Source: an uncultured Pelagibacteraceae bacterium (lineage in GTDB: Bacteria; Pseudomonadota; Alphaproteobacteria; Pelagibacterales; Pelagibacteraceae). Taken from it: 52,040 bases of DNA. This document shows, one piece after another, positions 45,377 through 52,040 of the stretch (within the stretch, counting starts at the first letter, position 1; each line of letters opens with the position of its first letter). The notes beneath the pieces were generated by a model. That model searched no databases. It saw only the letters and a program-made list of their open reading frames with translations, and had not been told where the DNA came from. The translations under genes and the position numbers were made by a program. The stretch lies in the NCBI GenBank assembly GCA_902522225.1, contig CABYUS010000005.1, forward strand, positions 1-52,040, read 5' to 3'.

Positions 45377-45936
45377 TGAAAATATTAGGTAATGAAATTA
45401 AACCAGGAATGTTAATAGAGCATAAAAGCGATCTATGGGAAGTTTTAAAAACCCAACATGTAAAACCTGGTAAAGGTGGTGCATTTAATCAGGTTGAAAT
45501 GAAAAGTGTGAATAAAAATACAAAACTCAATGAAAGGTTTAGATCAAGTGACTCTGTAGAAAAGGCTACTATTGACGAAGTTGATTTTAATTTTCTTTAT
45601 AGTGATGAAAATGACTATTATTTTATTGATCAAAAAACTTTTGAACAAATTTCAATTAAAAAAAATATAGTAGGTGAAAAAGGGAAATTTTTAAAAGAAG
45701 ATTTAAATGTTTCAATAAGCTTTCATAACGAAATCCCTTTAAAAATTGAATTACCAAATCAAATATCTTGTAAAATTGAAAGTACAGATGTTGCTTTAAA
45801 AGGACAAACTGTTTCATCATCATATAAACCAGCAACCTTAGACAATGGTATAAGAATTCAAGTGCCTCCTTTCATTGAAAATGATGATGAAGTAATAGTA
45901 GATACAAGAACAATAGAATACATTAAAAAAGTTTAA
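45376..45936 (+). CDS. efp: Elongation factor P
   Basis: tRNA-shaped factor that relieves ribosome stalling at polyproline. The 186 residues show NEIKPGMLIEHKSDLWEVL, the loop KPGKGGAFNQV with modifiable Lys33, GEKGKFLKEDLNVSISF, and the C-terminal OB domain ending GIRIQVPPFIENDDEVIVDT, standard for EF-P. Lys at the tip indicates a beta-lysylation-type factor rather than the Arg type; EpmA and EpmB are not seen here. Its ATG overlaps the thiE stop by one base. Confidence 0.97.
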   Translation: MKILGNEIKPGMLIEHKSDLWEVLKTQHVKPGKGGAFNQVEMKSVNKNTKLNERFRSSDSVEKATIDEVDFNFLYSDENDYYFIDQKTFEQISIKKNIVGEKGKFLKEDLNVSISFHNEIPLKIELPNQISCKIESTDVALKGQTVSSSYKPATLDNGIRIQVPPFIENDDEVIVDTRTIEYIKKV

Positions 45937-45943
45937 TTAATTT

Positions 45944-46684
45944 ATGAATTCAATTTCTCCAAATCTAAATATAATGATTAAGGCAGCTGAAAAAGCCTCC
46001 AAAGTTTTAATAAGAGATTTTGGAGAGTTGGAAAATCTTCAGGTTTCCAAAAAAGGACCTAGAGATTTTGTAACTAATTCAGATAAGAAAGCTGAGAAAA
46101 TTATTATTGAGGAACTATTAAAATCAAAAAAAAGATTTTCTATTTTAAGTGAAGAGACAGGAGAGATAAAAAATAATGATATTGAAAATACTTGGTTAAT
46201 AGATCCAATAGACGGAACATTAAATTTCCTTCATGGATTGCCACATTTTGCAATTTCAATAGCTCATAGATGTAATGACGAAATTTTATCAGGTTTGATT
46301 TTTGATCCGATTAAAAATGAAATGTTTTATGCAGATAAAAATAATGGTGCTTTCTTTAACAATCAAAGAATGCGTGTCTCAAATAAAAAATCAATTGATG
46401 AATGCCTTTTTGCATCAAAAGAAAAAAACGAAAATATACCCAACTTATCAACAAGAAATTTAGGAAGTGCTGCTTTAGACATGGCTTATGTTGGATCTGG
46501 AAGATTTGATGGTTTTTTTCAAAAAAATTTACATTTATGGGATATTGCTGCAGGCATCATAATTATAAAAGAAGCTGGAGGAGTAACTAACAAAATAGAT
46601 TTACTCTCAAAATCAAAGATAGATATTATAGCAGGTAGCAATGCAATATACGAAAATATGGTTAAAAACCTTAACAACTTTTAA
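45944..46684 (+). CDS. suhB: Inositol monophosphatase family protein
   Basis: Mg-dependent, Li-sensitive phosphatase of the FIG superfamily; E. coli SuhB also assists rRNA antitermination. Metal motifs: [24 protein letters not shown] (residues about 85-99) and [18 protein letters not shown] near the C-terminus. The 246 aa size is typical. It follows efp by 7 nt, an order I recall from other alphaproteobacteria (efp-suhB). True substrate is not deducible from sequence. Confidence 0.93.
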   Translation: MNSISPNLNIMIKAAEKASKVLIRDFGELENLQVSKKGPRDFVTNSDKKAEKIIIEELLKSKKRFSILSEETGEIKNNDIENTWLIDPIDGTLNFLHGLPHFAISIAHRCNDEILSGLIFDPIKNEMFYADKNNGAFFNNQRMRVSNKKSIDECLFASKEKNENIPNLSTRNLGSAALDMAYVGSGRFDGFFQKNLHLWDIAAGIIIIKEAGGVTNKIDLLSKSKIDIIAGSNAIYENMVKNLNNF

Positions 46685-46712
46685 TTGTTTTATTAATTTC
46701 ATTTGCTATAAG
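46685..46712 (+). promoter_or_regulatory. Candidate promoter for rpmE
   Basis: TTGTTT (46685-46690) and TATAAG (46707-46712) are 16 nt apart in the 35-nt suhB-rpmE gap. A start about 7 nt after the -10 would coincide with the rpmE ATG at 46720, giving a leaderless or near-leaderless message. By-eye, weak. Confidence 0.28.
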
Positions 46713-46719
46713 TCTCGAT

Positions 46720-46950
46720 ATGAAAAAAAAAATACACCCAGATTATCACACTATTAAAGTTGAGATGACTGATGGTTCACAATTTGAAACTAAATCTACC
46801 TGGGGCAAAGAAGGAGATATATTGAAATTAGAAATAGATCCAATATCTCATTCTGCTTGGACAGGTGGTAAACAAAAAATATTAGATAAAGGTAGAGTAA
46901 ACAAATTCAATAAAAAATTTCAAAACTTTAGATCTGATAGCAAAAATTAA
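46720..46950 (+). CDS. rpmE: 50S ribosomal protein L31
   Basis: Small ribosomal protein bridging the subunits. The 76 residues begin [20 protein letters not shown] and contain [10 protein letters not shown]-like [15 protein letters not shown] and the basic tail [12 protein letters not shown]. It lacks the Cys zinc ligands, so it is the zinc-free (C-minus) form. It overlaps the DUF1013 gene by one base, and a short promoter-like element precedes it. Confidence 0.94.
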   Translation: MKKKIHPDYHTIKVEMTDGSQFETKSTWGKEGDILKLEIDPISHSAWTGGKQKILDKGRVNKFNKKFQNFRSDSKN

Positions 46951-47510
46951 TGACAAATACTCCCTTGATGCCTATGGCAACAGCTATATGGCTTGTAGAA
47001 AATACTAGTTTGACTTTTAAACAAATTGCAGATTTCTGCAATATGCATGAAGTTGAAGTTCAAGGTATAGCTGATGGAGAAGTAGGAAAAGGCATCATAG
47101 CGTACAACCCAATTATTTCTGGTCAACTAACTAGAGAAGAAATTGATTTATCATCTAAAGATCAATCTAGATCTCTAAACTTAAGAAGTATGGATATAGA
47201 AATTAGCACTAGTGAGAAAAAAGTAAAAAAATATATACCACTTTCAAAAAGGCAAGATAAACCAGATTCTGCTTTATGGTTAATTAAATACTATCCTCAA
47301 TTAAAAGACTCTCAGATTGCAAAACTTGTTGGGATAACAAAAAATTCAGTTGAAGCAATTAGAAATAAAAGTTATTGGAATTATAACAACTTAAACCCTA
47401 AAGATCCTGTTTCAATGAGTCTTTTTACTCAAAAAGAATTAATTGAGGCAAAAGAAAAAGCTGAAAGACGAATTAAAAGAGAAAAAAACAAAAAATTAAT
47501 TAAAAATTAA
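46950..47510 (+). CDS. DUF1013-family protein (putative cell-cycle regulator)
   Basis: An alphaproteobacterial conserved family of about 180-230 aa. [20 protein letters not shown], then LTFKQIADFCNMHEVEVQGI, looks like a helix-turn-helix. A second HTH-like unit is WLIKYYPQLKDSQIAKLVGI with TKNSVEAIRNKSYW, where the block fits repeated sigma-like DNA-contacting helices. A Lys-rich helical tail ends it. I recall DUF1013 proteins (TrcR) being reported as transcription factors acting in the cell cycle of related bacteria; target genes here are unknown. It overlaps rpmE by one base. Confidence 0.85.
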   Translation: MTNTPLMPMATAIWLVENTSLTFKQIADFCNMHEVEVQGIADGEVGKGIIAYNPIISGQLTREEIDLSSKDQSRSLNLRSMDIEISTSEKKVKKYIPLSKRQDKPDSALWLIKYYPQLKDSQIAKLVGITKNSVEAIRNKSYWNYNNLNPKDPVSMSLFTQKELIEAKEKAERRIKREKNKKLIKN

Positions 47511-47559
47511 CTAATTTGATAGACATTAAAAATTTAAAATGATATCAAAATTTTTTTTT

Positions 47560-47564
47560 GGAGG
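47560..47564 (+). promoter_or_regulatory. Strong Shine-Dalgarno for rpsU
   Basis: GGAGG directly follows a run of nine T and lies five bases before an ATT codon at 47570. The nearest in-frame TTG (47558) overlaps the GGAGG itself, so this site argues that translation starts at the ATT or close to it. Most genes in this window have no recognisable Shine-Dalgarno. Confidence 0.55.
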
Positions 47565-47569
47565 TAGTT

Positions 47570-47764
47570 ATTAAAATAGAAGTAAAAGATAATAATATTG
47601 AGCAAGCTTTAAGAGTTTTAAAAAGAAAACTTCAAAGAGACGGTTTTTTTAAGATTGTGAAGCTTAAGAATACTTACGAAAAACCATCTGAAAAAAAGAA
47701 AAGGCTCAAACAAGAAAATATTAAAAGAGTTAAAAAGTTCCAGAAACTTAAAAACAGAATTTAA
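47570..47764 (+). CDS. rpsU: 30S ribosomal protein S21
   Basis: Small basic ribosomal protein near the mRNA exit channel, helping initiation. The body EVKDNNIEQALRVLKRKLQR, then DGFFKIVKLKNTYEKPSEKK, matches alphaproteobacterial S21 closely. The start is a problem: no ATG or GTG is in frame. I place it at ATT 47570 because the GGAGG is 5 nt upstream and the length then agrees with the family. A TTG at 47558 gives four more residues but overlaps the Shine-Dalgarno. The stop is 3 nt before tRNA-fMet. Confidence 0.82.
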   Translation: MKIEVKDNNIEQALRVLKRKLQRDGFFKIVKLKNTYEKPSEKKKRLKQENIKRVKKFQKLKNRI

Positions 47765-47767
47765 TAT

Positions 47768-47844
<77 letters not shown>

Positions 47845-47850
47845 ATTCAC

Positions 47851-48222
47851 TTATTTAACAAATTTTGATAAATCTGGTTTAAAATAGTTTTCACCTTTCA
47901 TAACTTTCCCCATATTATTATAAATAGGTTTTCCATTTTTATCTAATTTACTCATATTTGAATTCTGAACTTCATCAAAACATTTATCAAGATCAATCCC
48001 AAAAGCATGTCCTGCTCCATAAGTTACATATAGAATATCTGTTAATGCATCTGCAACTTCTAATAAGTTTTTATTATCTAGGGCTAACTTAAATTCGTCT
48101 AATTCCTCTTTAATAAGCTCATATCTTAGCAGGTTAATTTTTTCAGAAGCAAAAGAAGAGTTGGTTTTTACCTCTTGCCCGAAAGTGGTCATAAACTTTT
48201 TTACTTTTTCAAAATTTGTCAT
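47851..48222 (-). CDS. MazG-like nucleotide pyrophosphohydrolase
   Basis: All-alpha NTP pyrophosphatase-like protein, 123 aa. The metal-binding EExxE-type motif is in LIKEELDEFKLAL and the second in EVADALTDILYVTYGAGHAF. The family cleaves non-canonical or damaged nucleoside triphosphates; a relation to phosphoribosyl-ATP pyrophosphohydrolase-like proteins is also possible. Substrate is unknown. It is a single gene, converging on tRNA-fMet and divergent from fumC across 66 nt. Confidence 0.8.
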   Translation of the reverse strand: MTNFEKVKKFMTTFGQEVKTNSSFASEKINLLRYELIKEELDEFKLALDNKNLLEVADALTDILYVTYGAGHAFGIDLDKCFDEVQNSNMSKLDKNGKPIYNNMGKVMKGENYFKPDLSKFVK

Positions 48223-48262
48223 ATCGCTCCTATAGATTTTTTAATTTTTATATAATATATAA

Positions 48263-48278
48263 TAATACTTTAGTATTA
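48263..48278. promoter_or_regulatory. Inverted repeat before fumC
   Basis: TAATACT-TT-AGTATTA, 7-bp arms with a 2-nt centre, sits 10 nt before the fumC ATG and directly after TATAAT-like boxes at 48251-48256 and 48258-48263. It could be an operator near the transcription start. The sequence is low complexity, so chance is quite possible. Confidence 0.25.
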
Positions 48279-48288
48279 GTAATATTTT

Positions 48289-49677
48289 ATGAAAAAAAGA
48301 AAAGAATTTGACAGTATAGGAACGATTAATGTTCCCGATAATAAATACTGGGGGGCATCAACTGAAAGATCAAAAAAATACTTTGATATAGGTGAATTTT
48401 ATGTAAGACCTATACTTATTCAATCAATAGCAATAATTAAAAAAGCTGCAGCGATAACAAATTTCAAAAATAATGACTTAGACAAAAAAATATCTAAATC
48501 CATAATTAAAGCCTCTGATGAAGTGATAAGAGGCAAATTAGACGATAATTTTCCACTTAAAGTATGGCAAACAGGCTCAGGAACTCAAACTAATATGAAT
48601 GTAAATGAAGTAATTGCAAATAGAGCAATAGAGATTTTAGGAGGAAAAAAGGGATCAAAGAAACCAGTTCATCCAAATGATCATGTAAATAAATCTCAAT
48701 CAACTAATGATGTATTTCCAACTGCTATGCATATATCAATAGCATTAAAAACAAAAAATAAATTATTACCGTCGTTAAATATATTAAATAAATCTCTCAA
48801 AAAAAAGGTAAAAGAATTTAATAAAATAATTAAAATTGGTAGAACTCATTTGCAAGACGCAACTCCTCTTTCATTGGGGCAAGAATTCTCTGGCTATCAA
48901 TCTCAAGTTGAAGACTCTATTAAAAGAATTGAACATTCATTGAAAGAAATTTACTATTTAGCCCAAGGTGGAACTGCGGTTGGAACTGGAATAAATACAA
49001 AAAAAAATTTTGACAAAAAGATTATTAATGAAATTAAAAAAATTACTAAATTACCATTTAAACCAACAAAAAATAAATTTGCTGCCCTCGCCGCGCATGA
49101 TGCTATTGTCAATTTTTCTGGAGCATTGAATACATCAGCAGTAAGCCTGATGAAAATTGCGAATGATATTAGATTTCTAGGATCAGGACCTAGAGCAGGA
49201 TATGGAGAATTAATACTGCCTGAGAATGAGCCTGGGTCATCAATTATGCCTGGAAAAGTAAATCCAACTCAATGCGAAGCAATCACTATGGTTTGCGTAA
49301 AAGTAATTGGAAACCACAATGGGATTACTATCGCAGGTTCACATGGTCATTTTGAATTAAATGTGTTTAAACCTCTCATAATACATAATATTTTACAATC
49401 TATAAATTTGCTTTCAGACAGTATAAAAAACTTTAGTAATTTTTGCGTTGTAGGAATTAAAGCTGATAAAAAAAAAATTAAAGATTTACTAGATAATTCA
49501 TTAATGCTAGTAACCGCACTAACACCTAAAATAGGTTATGACAATGCTGCAAAAATCGCAAAAACTGCATTAAAAAATAATACAACTTTAAAACATGAAG
49601 CTTTAAAATCAGGATTAATATCAAAAAAAGATTATGAAAAAATTATTGATCCTATTAAAATGACAATGCCTAATTAG
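48289..49677 (+). CDS. fumC: Fumarate hydratase, class II
   Basis: Iron-independent fumarase of the TCA cycle, reversible hydration of fumarate to malate. The 462 residues contain [19 protein letters not shown]-like start ([17 protein letters not shown]), [20 protein letters not shown], the family signature [16 protein letters not shown] and the [13 protein letters not shown] block. Full length and intact. The last 8 nt overlap the convergent AsmA-like gene. It is the only TCA gene in the window. Confidence 0.96.
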   Translation: MKKRKEFDSIGTINVPDNKYWGASTERSKKYFDIGEFYVRPILIQSIAIIKKAAAITNFKNNDLDKKISKSIIKASDEVIRGKLDDNFPLKVWQTGSGTQTNMNVNEVIANRAIEILGGKKGSKKPVHPNDHVNKSQSTNDVFPTAMHISIALKTKNKLLPSLNILNKSLKKKVKEFNKIIKIGRTHLQDATPLSLGQEFSGYQSQVEDSIKRIEHSLKEIYYLAQGGTAVGTGINTKKNFDKKIINEIKKITKLPFKPTKNKFAALAAHDAIVNFSGALNTSAVSLMKIANDIRFLGSGPRAGYGELILPENEPGSSIMPGKVNPTQCEAITMVCVKVIGNHNGITIAGSHGHFELNVFKPLIIHNILQSINLLSDSIKNFSNFCVVGIKADKKKIKDLLDNSLMLVTALTPKIGYDNAAKIAKTALKNNTTLKHEALKSGLISKKDYEKIIDPIKMTMPN

Positions 49678-51091
49678 TCGCTGTAAGTAATTTTCTCACT
49701 AAAAGTTTTAAATCAAACCAATTGTTAACCTTTTCAATACTTTTTGATGGAATATCTTTTGATATATCTAGTTTTTTAAAATCTGGTTTATTAATTTTAT
49801 GATTGATAACTATTTTATTAATAGAAAAAATCTCACTTGATAAAATTTTATTTATTTCGAAGTATATATTTTCAATATTTTTTTTTTTACTTTTTGGTAA
49901 CTGAAAAACTCTATTAAACTGACTCAAATTTGAGACTTCAAACAAATTTTTTGTTTCTAGCAAAACTTTATTTTTCTTAGTTAAAATATTAAAATTGTTA
50001 AGATGAATAACTCCTAATTTATTTAAACTAATCTTGCTTCCATTTAAATTAATTTTTCCATTGAGAAATGAAGCTGATATTTCTATATCATCTAAATATT
50101 TGGAACCATAAACTTTATCTATATTTACTAAAAGTTTCCCATTGAAATTTTTATTTAATAAATAATTATTATTTAAATAATTTTCTAATTTATTGTTAAT
50201 ATCTAACAATGTTTGAATATTAGCATGATTAATAAACATTTTTATTTTAAAATAAAATGGCGATTTATCTACAATTCCCGTAAATTTTATTTTGCTGTTT
50301 TTTTCTGACTCAAACGCTATATTGCTGTCAATTATATTATATTTAAATCTAATTTTTTCTCGAAATAAGTCTATATAAGTTTGACCGCTAACTTTTCTAT
50401 CATCATTTTTTAAAGATACTTGATTTTTTATTTTAAGATTTAATTCTTTAAAGTTTAAGATTAAATCTATTAAATTAATATTTTCTAAACTTACCCCTAA
50501 ATCCAAATTATAATTTGTATTAAAGATACGACCATCTGAACTAAATATTTTCTTATTTTTTTTTTGATCAAATATAATTTTTCCATTAGAAATATTTGCT
50601 ATTGCAAGTGTTTCATTATTTTCTTTATTTTTGAAAAAAACTTTAGAATTGATAATTTTTAAAGGATTTTTAGTTTTTTCTCTTAGATATTGATTAAAGT
50701 ATTTGAAATTTTGTTTATTAATTGTAAAATTTGATTCATAAAATTTTAGTTCATTTATTTTTAATTTATTTTGATTGAAAAGGTTCCTCGGTGATATAAA
50801 AATTTTAACTTTTTTTAATTCTCCAAAATTTTCAAGTTCATTTACATTAAAATTCAGCAAATTATCATTTATCGTAAAATTTGGTGATGGAAAAATATGA
50901 TATTTTATATCATTTGAAAGAGATAAATTAAGACTAAATTCATCTAAAACTTTTTTTGATAGTTCTTTTTGTAACCTTTCATATTCATATAAAGCTGGTA
51001 TTGATAGATATGAAAGTGTTGAAAAAATAATTATAACAAATACTATTATAAACTTATTGAATTTACCAAGTGATTTAAAAAATTTTTTCAT
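49670..51091 (-). CDS. AsmA-like envelope protein
   Basis: A 473-aa protein with one N-terminal membrane helix (about residues 13-31, [20 protein letters not shown]) and a large, Asn/Lys/Ile-rich periplasmic part. After the helix, [20 protein letters not shown] resembles the start of AsmA-family proteins, which are bridge-like factors thought to move lipids to the outer membrane. The beta-rich, low-complexity remainder is hard to assign. Family placement is moderately sure, function inferred. It overlaps the fumC end and is divergent from uvrD by 39 nt. Confidence 0.6.
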   Translation of the reverse strand: MKKFFKSLGKFNKFIIVFVIIIFSTLSYLSIPALYEYERLQKELSKKVLDEFSLNLSLSNDIKYHIFPSPNFTINDNLLNFNVNELENFGELKKVKIFISPRNLFNQNKLKINELKFYESNFTINKQNFKYFNQYLREKTKNPLKIINSKVFFKNKENNETLAIANISNGKIIFDQKKNKKIFSSDGRIFNTNYNLDLGVSLENINLIDLILNFKELNLKIKNQVSLKNDDRKVSGQTYIDLFREKIRFKYNIIDSNIAFESEKNSKIKFTGIVDKSPFYFKIKMFINHANIQTLLDINNKLENYLNNNYLLNKNFNGKLLVNIDKVYGSKYLDDIEISASFLNGKINLNGSKISLNKLGVIHLNNFNILTKKNKVLLETKNLFEVSNLSQFNRVFQLPKSKKKNIENIYFEINKILSSEIFSINKIVINHKINKPDFKKLDISKDIPSKSIEKVNNWFDLKLLVRKLLTATN

Positions 51092-51130
51092 TCTTTGTAT
51101 AATGGTTTATATATTATTAATTAATAAATT

Positions 51131-52040
51131 ATGAAATTTGAATACCTAAATAACTTAAACGAAACTCAAAGAGAAGCTGTTTGTTATCTTGAGGGACCAT
51201 TGCTAATAGTGGCTGGTGCTGGGTCTGGAAAGACAAGGGTTATTACATCTAAAATAGCTCATATTATAAAACAAAAATTTGCTTACCCAAGCCAAATTCT
51301 TGCTGTTACTTTTACAAATAAGGCTGCCAGCGAAATGTTAAGAAGAGTCAATGATATATTAAAAAAAGATGCTATAGATCTTTCTTGGGTAGGAACATTT
51401 CACTCAATATCTGCAAAGTTACTTAGAAGGCATGCAAAAGCTGCTAATTTAAATTCAAATTTTACTATTATTGATCAAGATGACCAAACAAGACTAATTA
51501 AAAATATTTGTAAAGCTGAAAATATAGATGTTAAAAAAATTTCTCCTAATTTTATCTTATCGGTAATAGATAAATGGAAAAATAAAGGATGGTATCCATC
51601 GGATGTAATATTAAAAAAAGGGGACATTTTTGAAAAAGGATTTCTCAATATTTATAAAATTTACCAATCAAAACTACTAGACTTAAATGTATGTGATTTT
51701 GGTGACCTAATCTTACACTGTGTAAAAATTTTTGAAAATAATCCAGATATAGCTAATATATACGCTCAAAATTTTAAGTACGTACTTGTGGATGAATATC
51801 AAGATACAAATCATATTCAAAGTAGATGGCTAAATGTTTTATCAAAACATCATAATAATTTATGCTGTGTTGGTGATGATGATCAATCTATCTATAGTTG
51901 GCGAGGAGCAGAAATTAAAAATTTCTTAGAGTTTGATCAAAATTACAATAATACGAAAATAATAAGATTAGAGGAAAATTATAGATCTACCCAAAATATT
52001 TTATCAGTAGCTTCAAAATTAATTGAGAATAATAAAAATA
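51131..52040 (+). CDS. uvrD: UvrD/PcrA-type DNA helicase (3' end missing)
   Basis: Superfamily 1A 3'-5' helicase for nucleotide excision and mismatch repair or replication restart. Translation from ATG 51131 stays open to the window end (303 codons). Q motif LNETQREAV, Walker A AGAGSGKT (28-35), motif Ia VTFTNKAASEM, motif Ib GTFHSISAKLLRRHA, motif II VLVDEYQDTN, motif III GDDDQSIYSWRGA and motif IV start RLEENYRST are all present. The C-terminal half is outside. UvrD versus Rep cannot be fully separated from this half. Confidence 0.94.
   Translation, partial: MKFEYLNNLNETQREAVCYLEGPLLIVAGAGSGKTRVITSKIAHIIKQKFAYPSQILAVTFTNKAASEMLRRVNDILKKDAIDLSWVGTFHSISAKLLRRHAKAANLNSNFTIIDQDDQTRLIKNICKAENIDVKKISPNFILSVIDKWKNKGWYPSDVILKKGDIFEKGFLNIYKIYQSKLLDLNVCDFGDLILHCVKIFENNPDIANIYAQNFKYVLVDEYQDTNHIQSRWLNVLSKHHNNLCCVGDDDQSIYSWRGAEIKNFLEFDQNYNNTKIIRLEENYRSTQNILSVASKLIENNKN

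Overview
The window is a compact, strongly AT-rich (roughly 70% A+T by eye) bacterial chromosome segment. It most resembles the SAR11 / Pelagibacter branch of the Alphaproteobacteria. This rests on Lys/Asn/Ile-rich proteins, near-zero intergenic space and alphaproteobacterial gene order: zapA with a DUF4164-like gene, tkt-gap-pgk-fba-thiE, yebC-ruvC-tol-pal-cpoB-tilS-ftsH, xseB-ispA-dxs and glyQ-glyS-ppdK. That is an inference from gene content; I ran no search. There is no rRNA, insertion sequence, prophage or CRISPR array, and no gene-free stretch over 300 bases. The longest gap is about 109 nt, at 13471-13579.

Layout. 1-4834: end of a propionate/acetate-CoA ligase, an EamA permease, a dihydroorotase-family enzyme, YgfZ. 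4835-7061: a proteasome-type protease remnant abutting tRNA-Leu(GAG), then nadA-nadC (NAD synthesis). 7062-13470 (minus): sppA-like, glyQ, glyS, ppdK. 13580-20313: isoprenoid genes (ispB, ispA, dxs), pdxH, aroC, xseB, tsaC/sua5. 20310-23843: an ABC-2 export pair, tRNA-Arg(TCG), rluD, rpoH. 23851-39559: a 15.7 kb run entirely on the minus strand. In transcription order it holds two coiled-coil division genes (DUF4164-like, zapA), 5-formyl-THF cyclo-ligase, ymdB, yebC, a ruvC-like gene, tolQRAB, pal, cpoB, tilS, ftsH, folP, glmM, thiD and purA. 39614-47844 (plus): tkt-gap-pgk-fba-thiE-efp-suhB-rpmE-DUF1013-rpsU and initiator tRNA. 47851-52040: a MazG-like NTPase, fumC, an AsmA-like protein and the start of a UvrD-type helicase.

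Functionally this is core housekeeping: lower glycolysis/gluconeogenesis with PPDK, cofactor synthesis (NAD, PLP, thiamin salvage, folate, isoprenoid), translation, envelope maintenance (Tol-Pal) and proteostasis (RpoH, FtsH). I found no convincing undescribed multi-gene system. The most unusual points are local. They are the protease fragment fused to a tRNA CCA end; a divergent RuvC-like protein in the ruvC slot with ruvA, ruvB and ybgC missing beside it; a GAPDH whose NAD-selecting Asp is Asn-Arg; a dihydroorotase with Gln for a metal His; and an S21 gene with no standard start next to its Shine-Dalgarno sequence.
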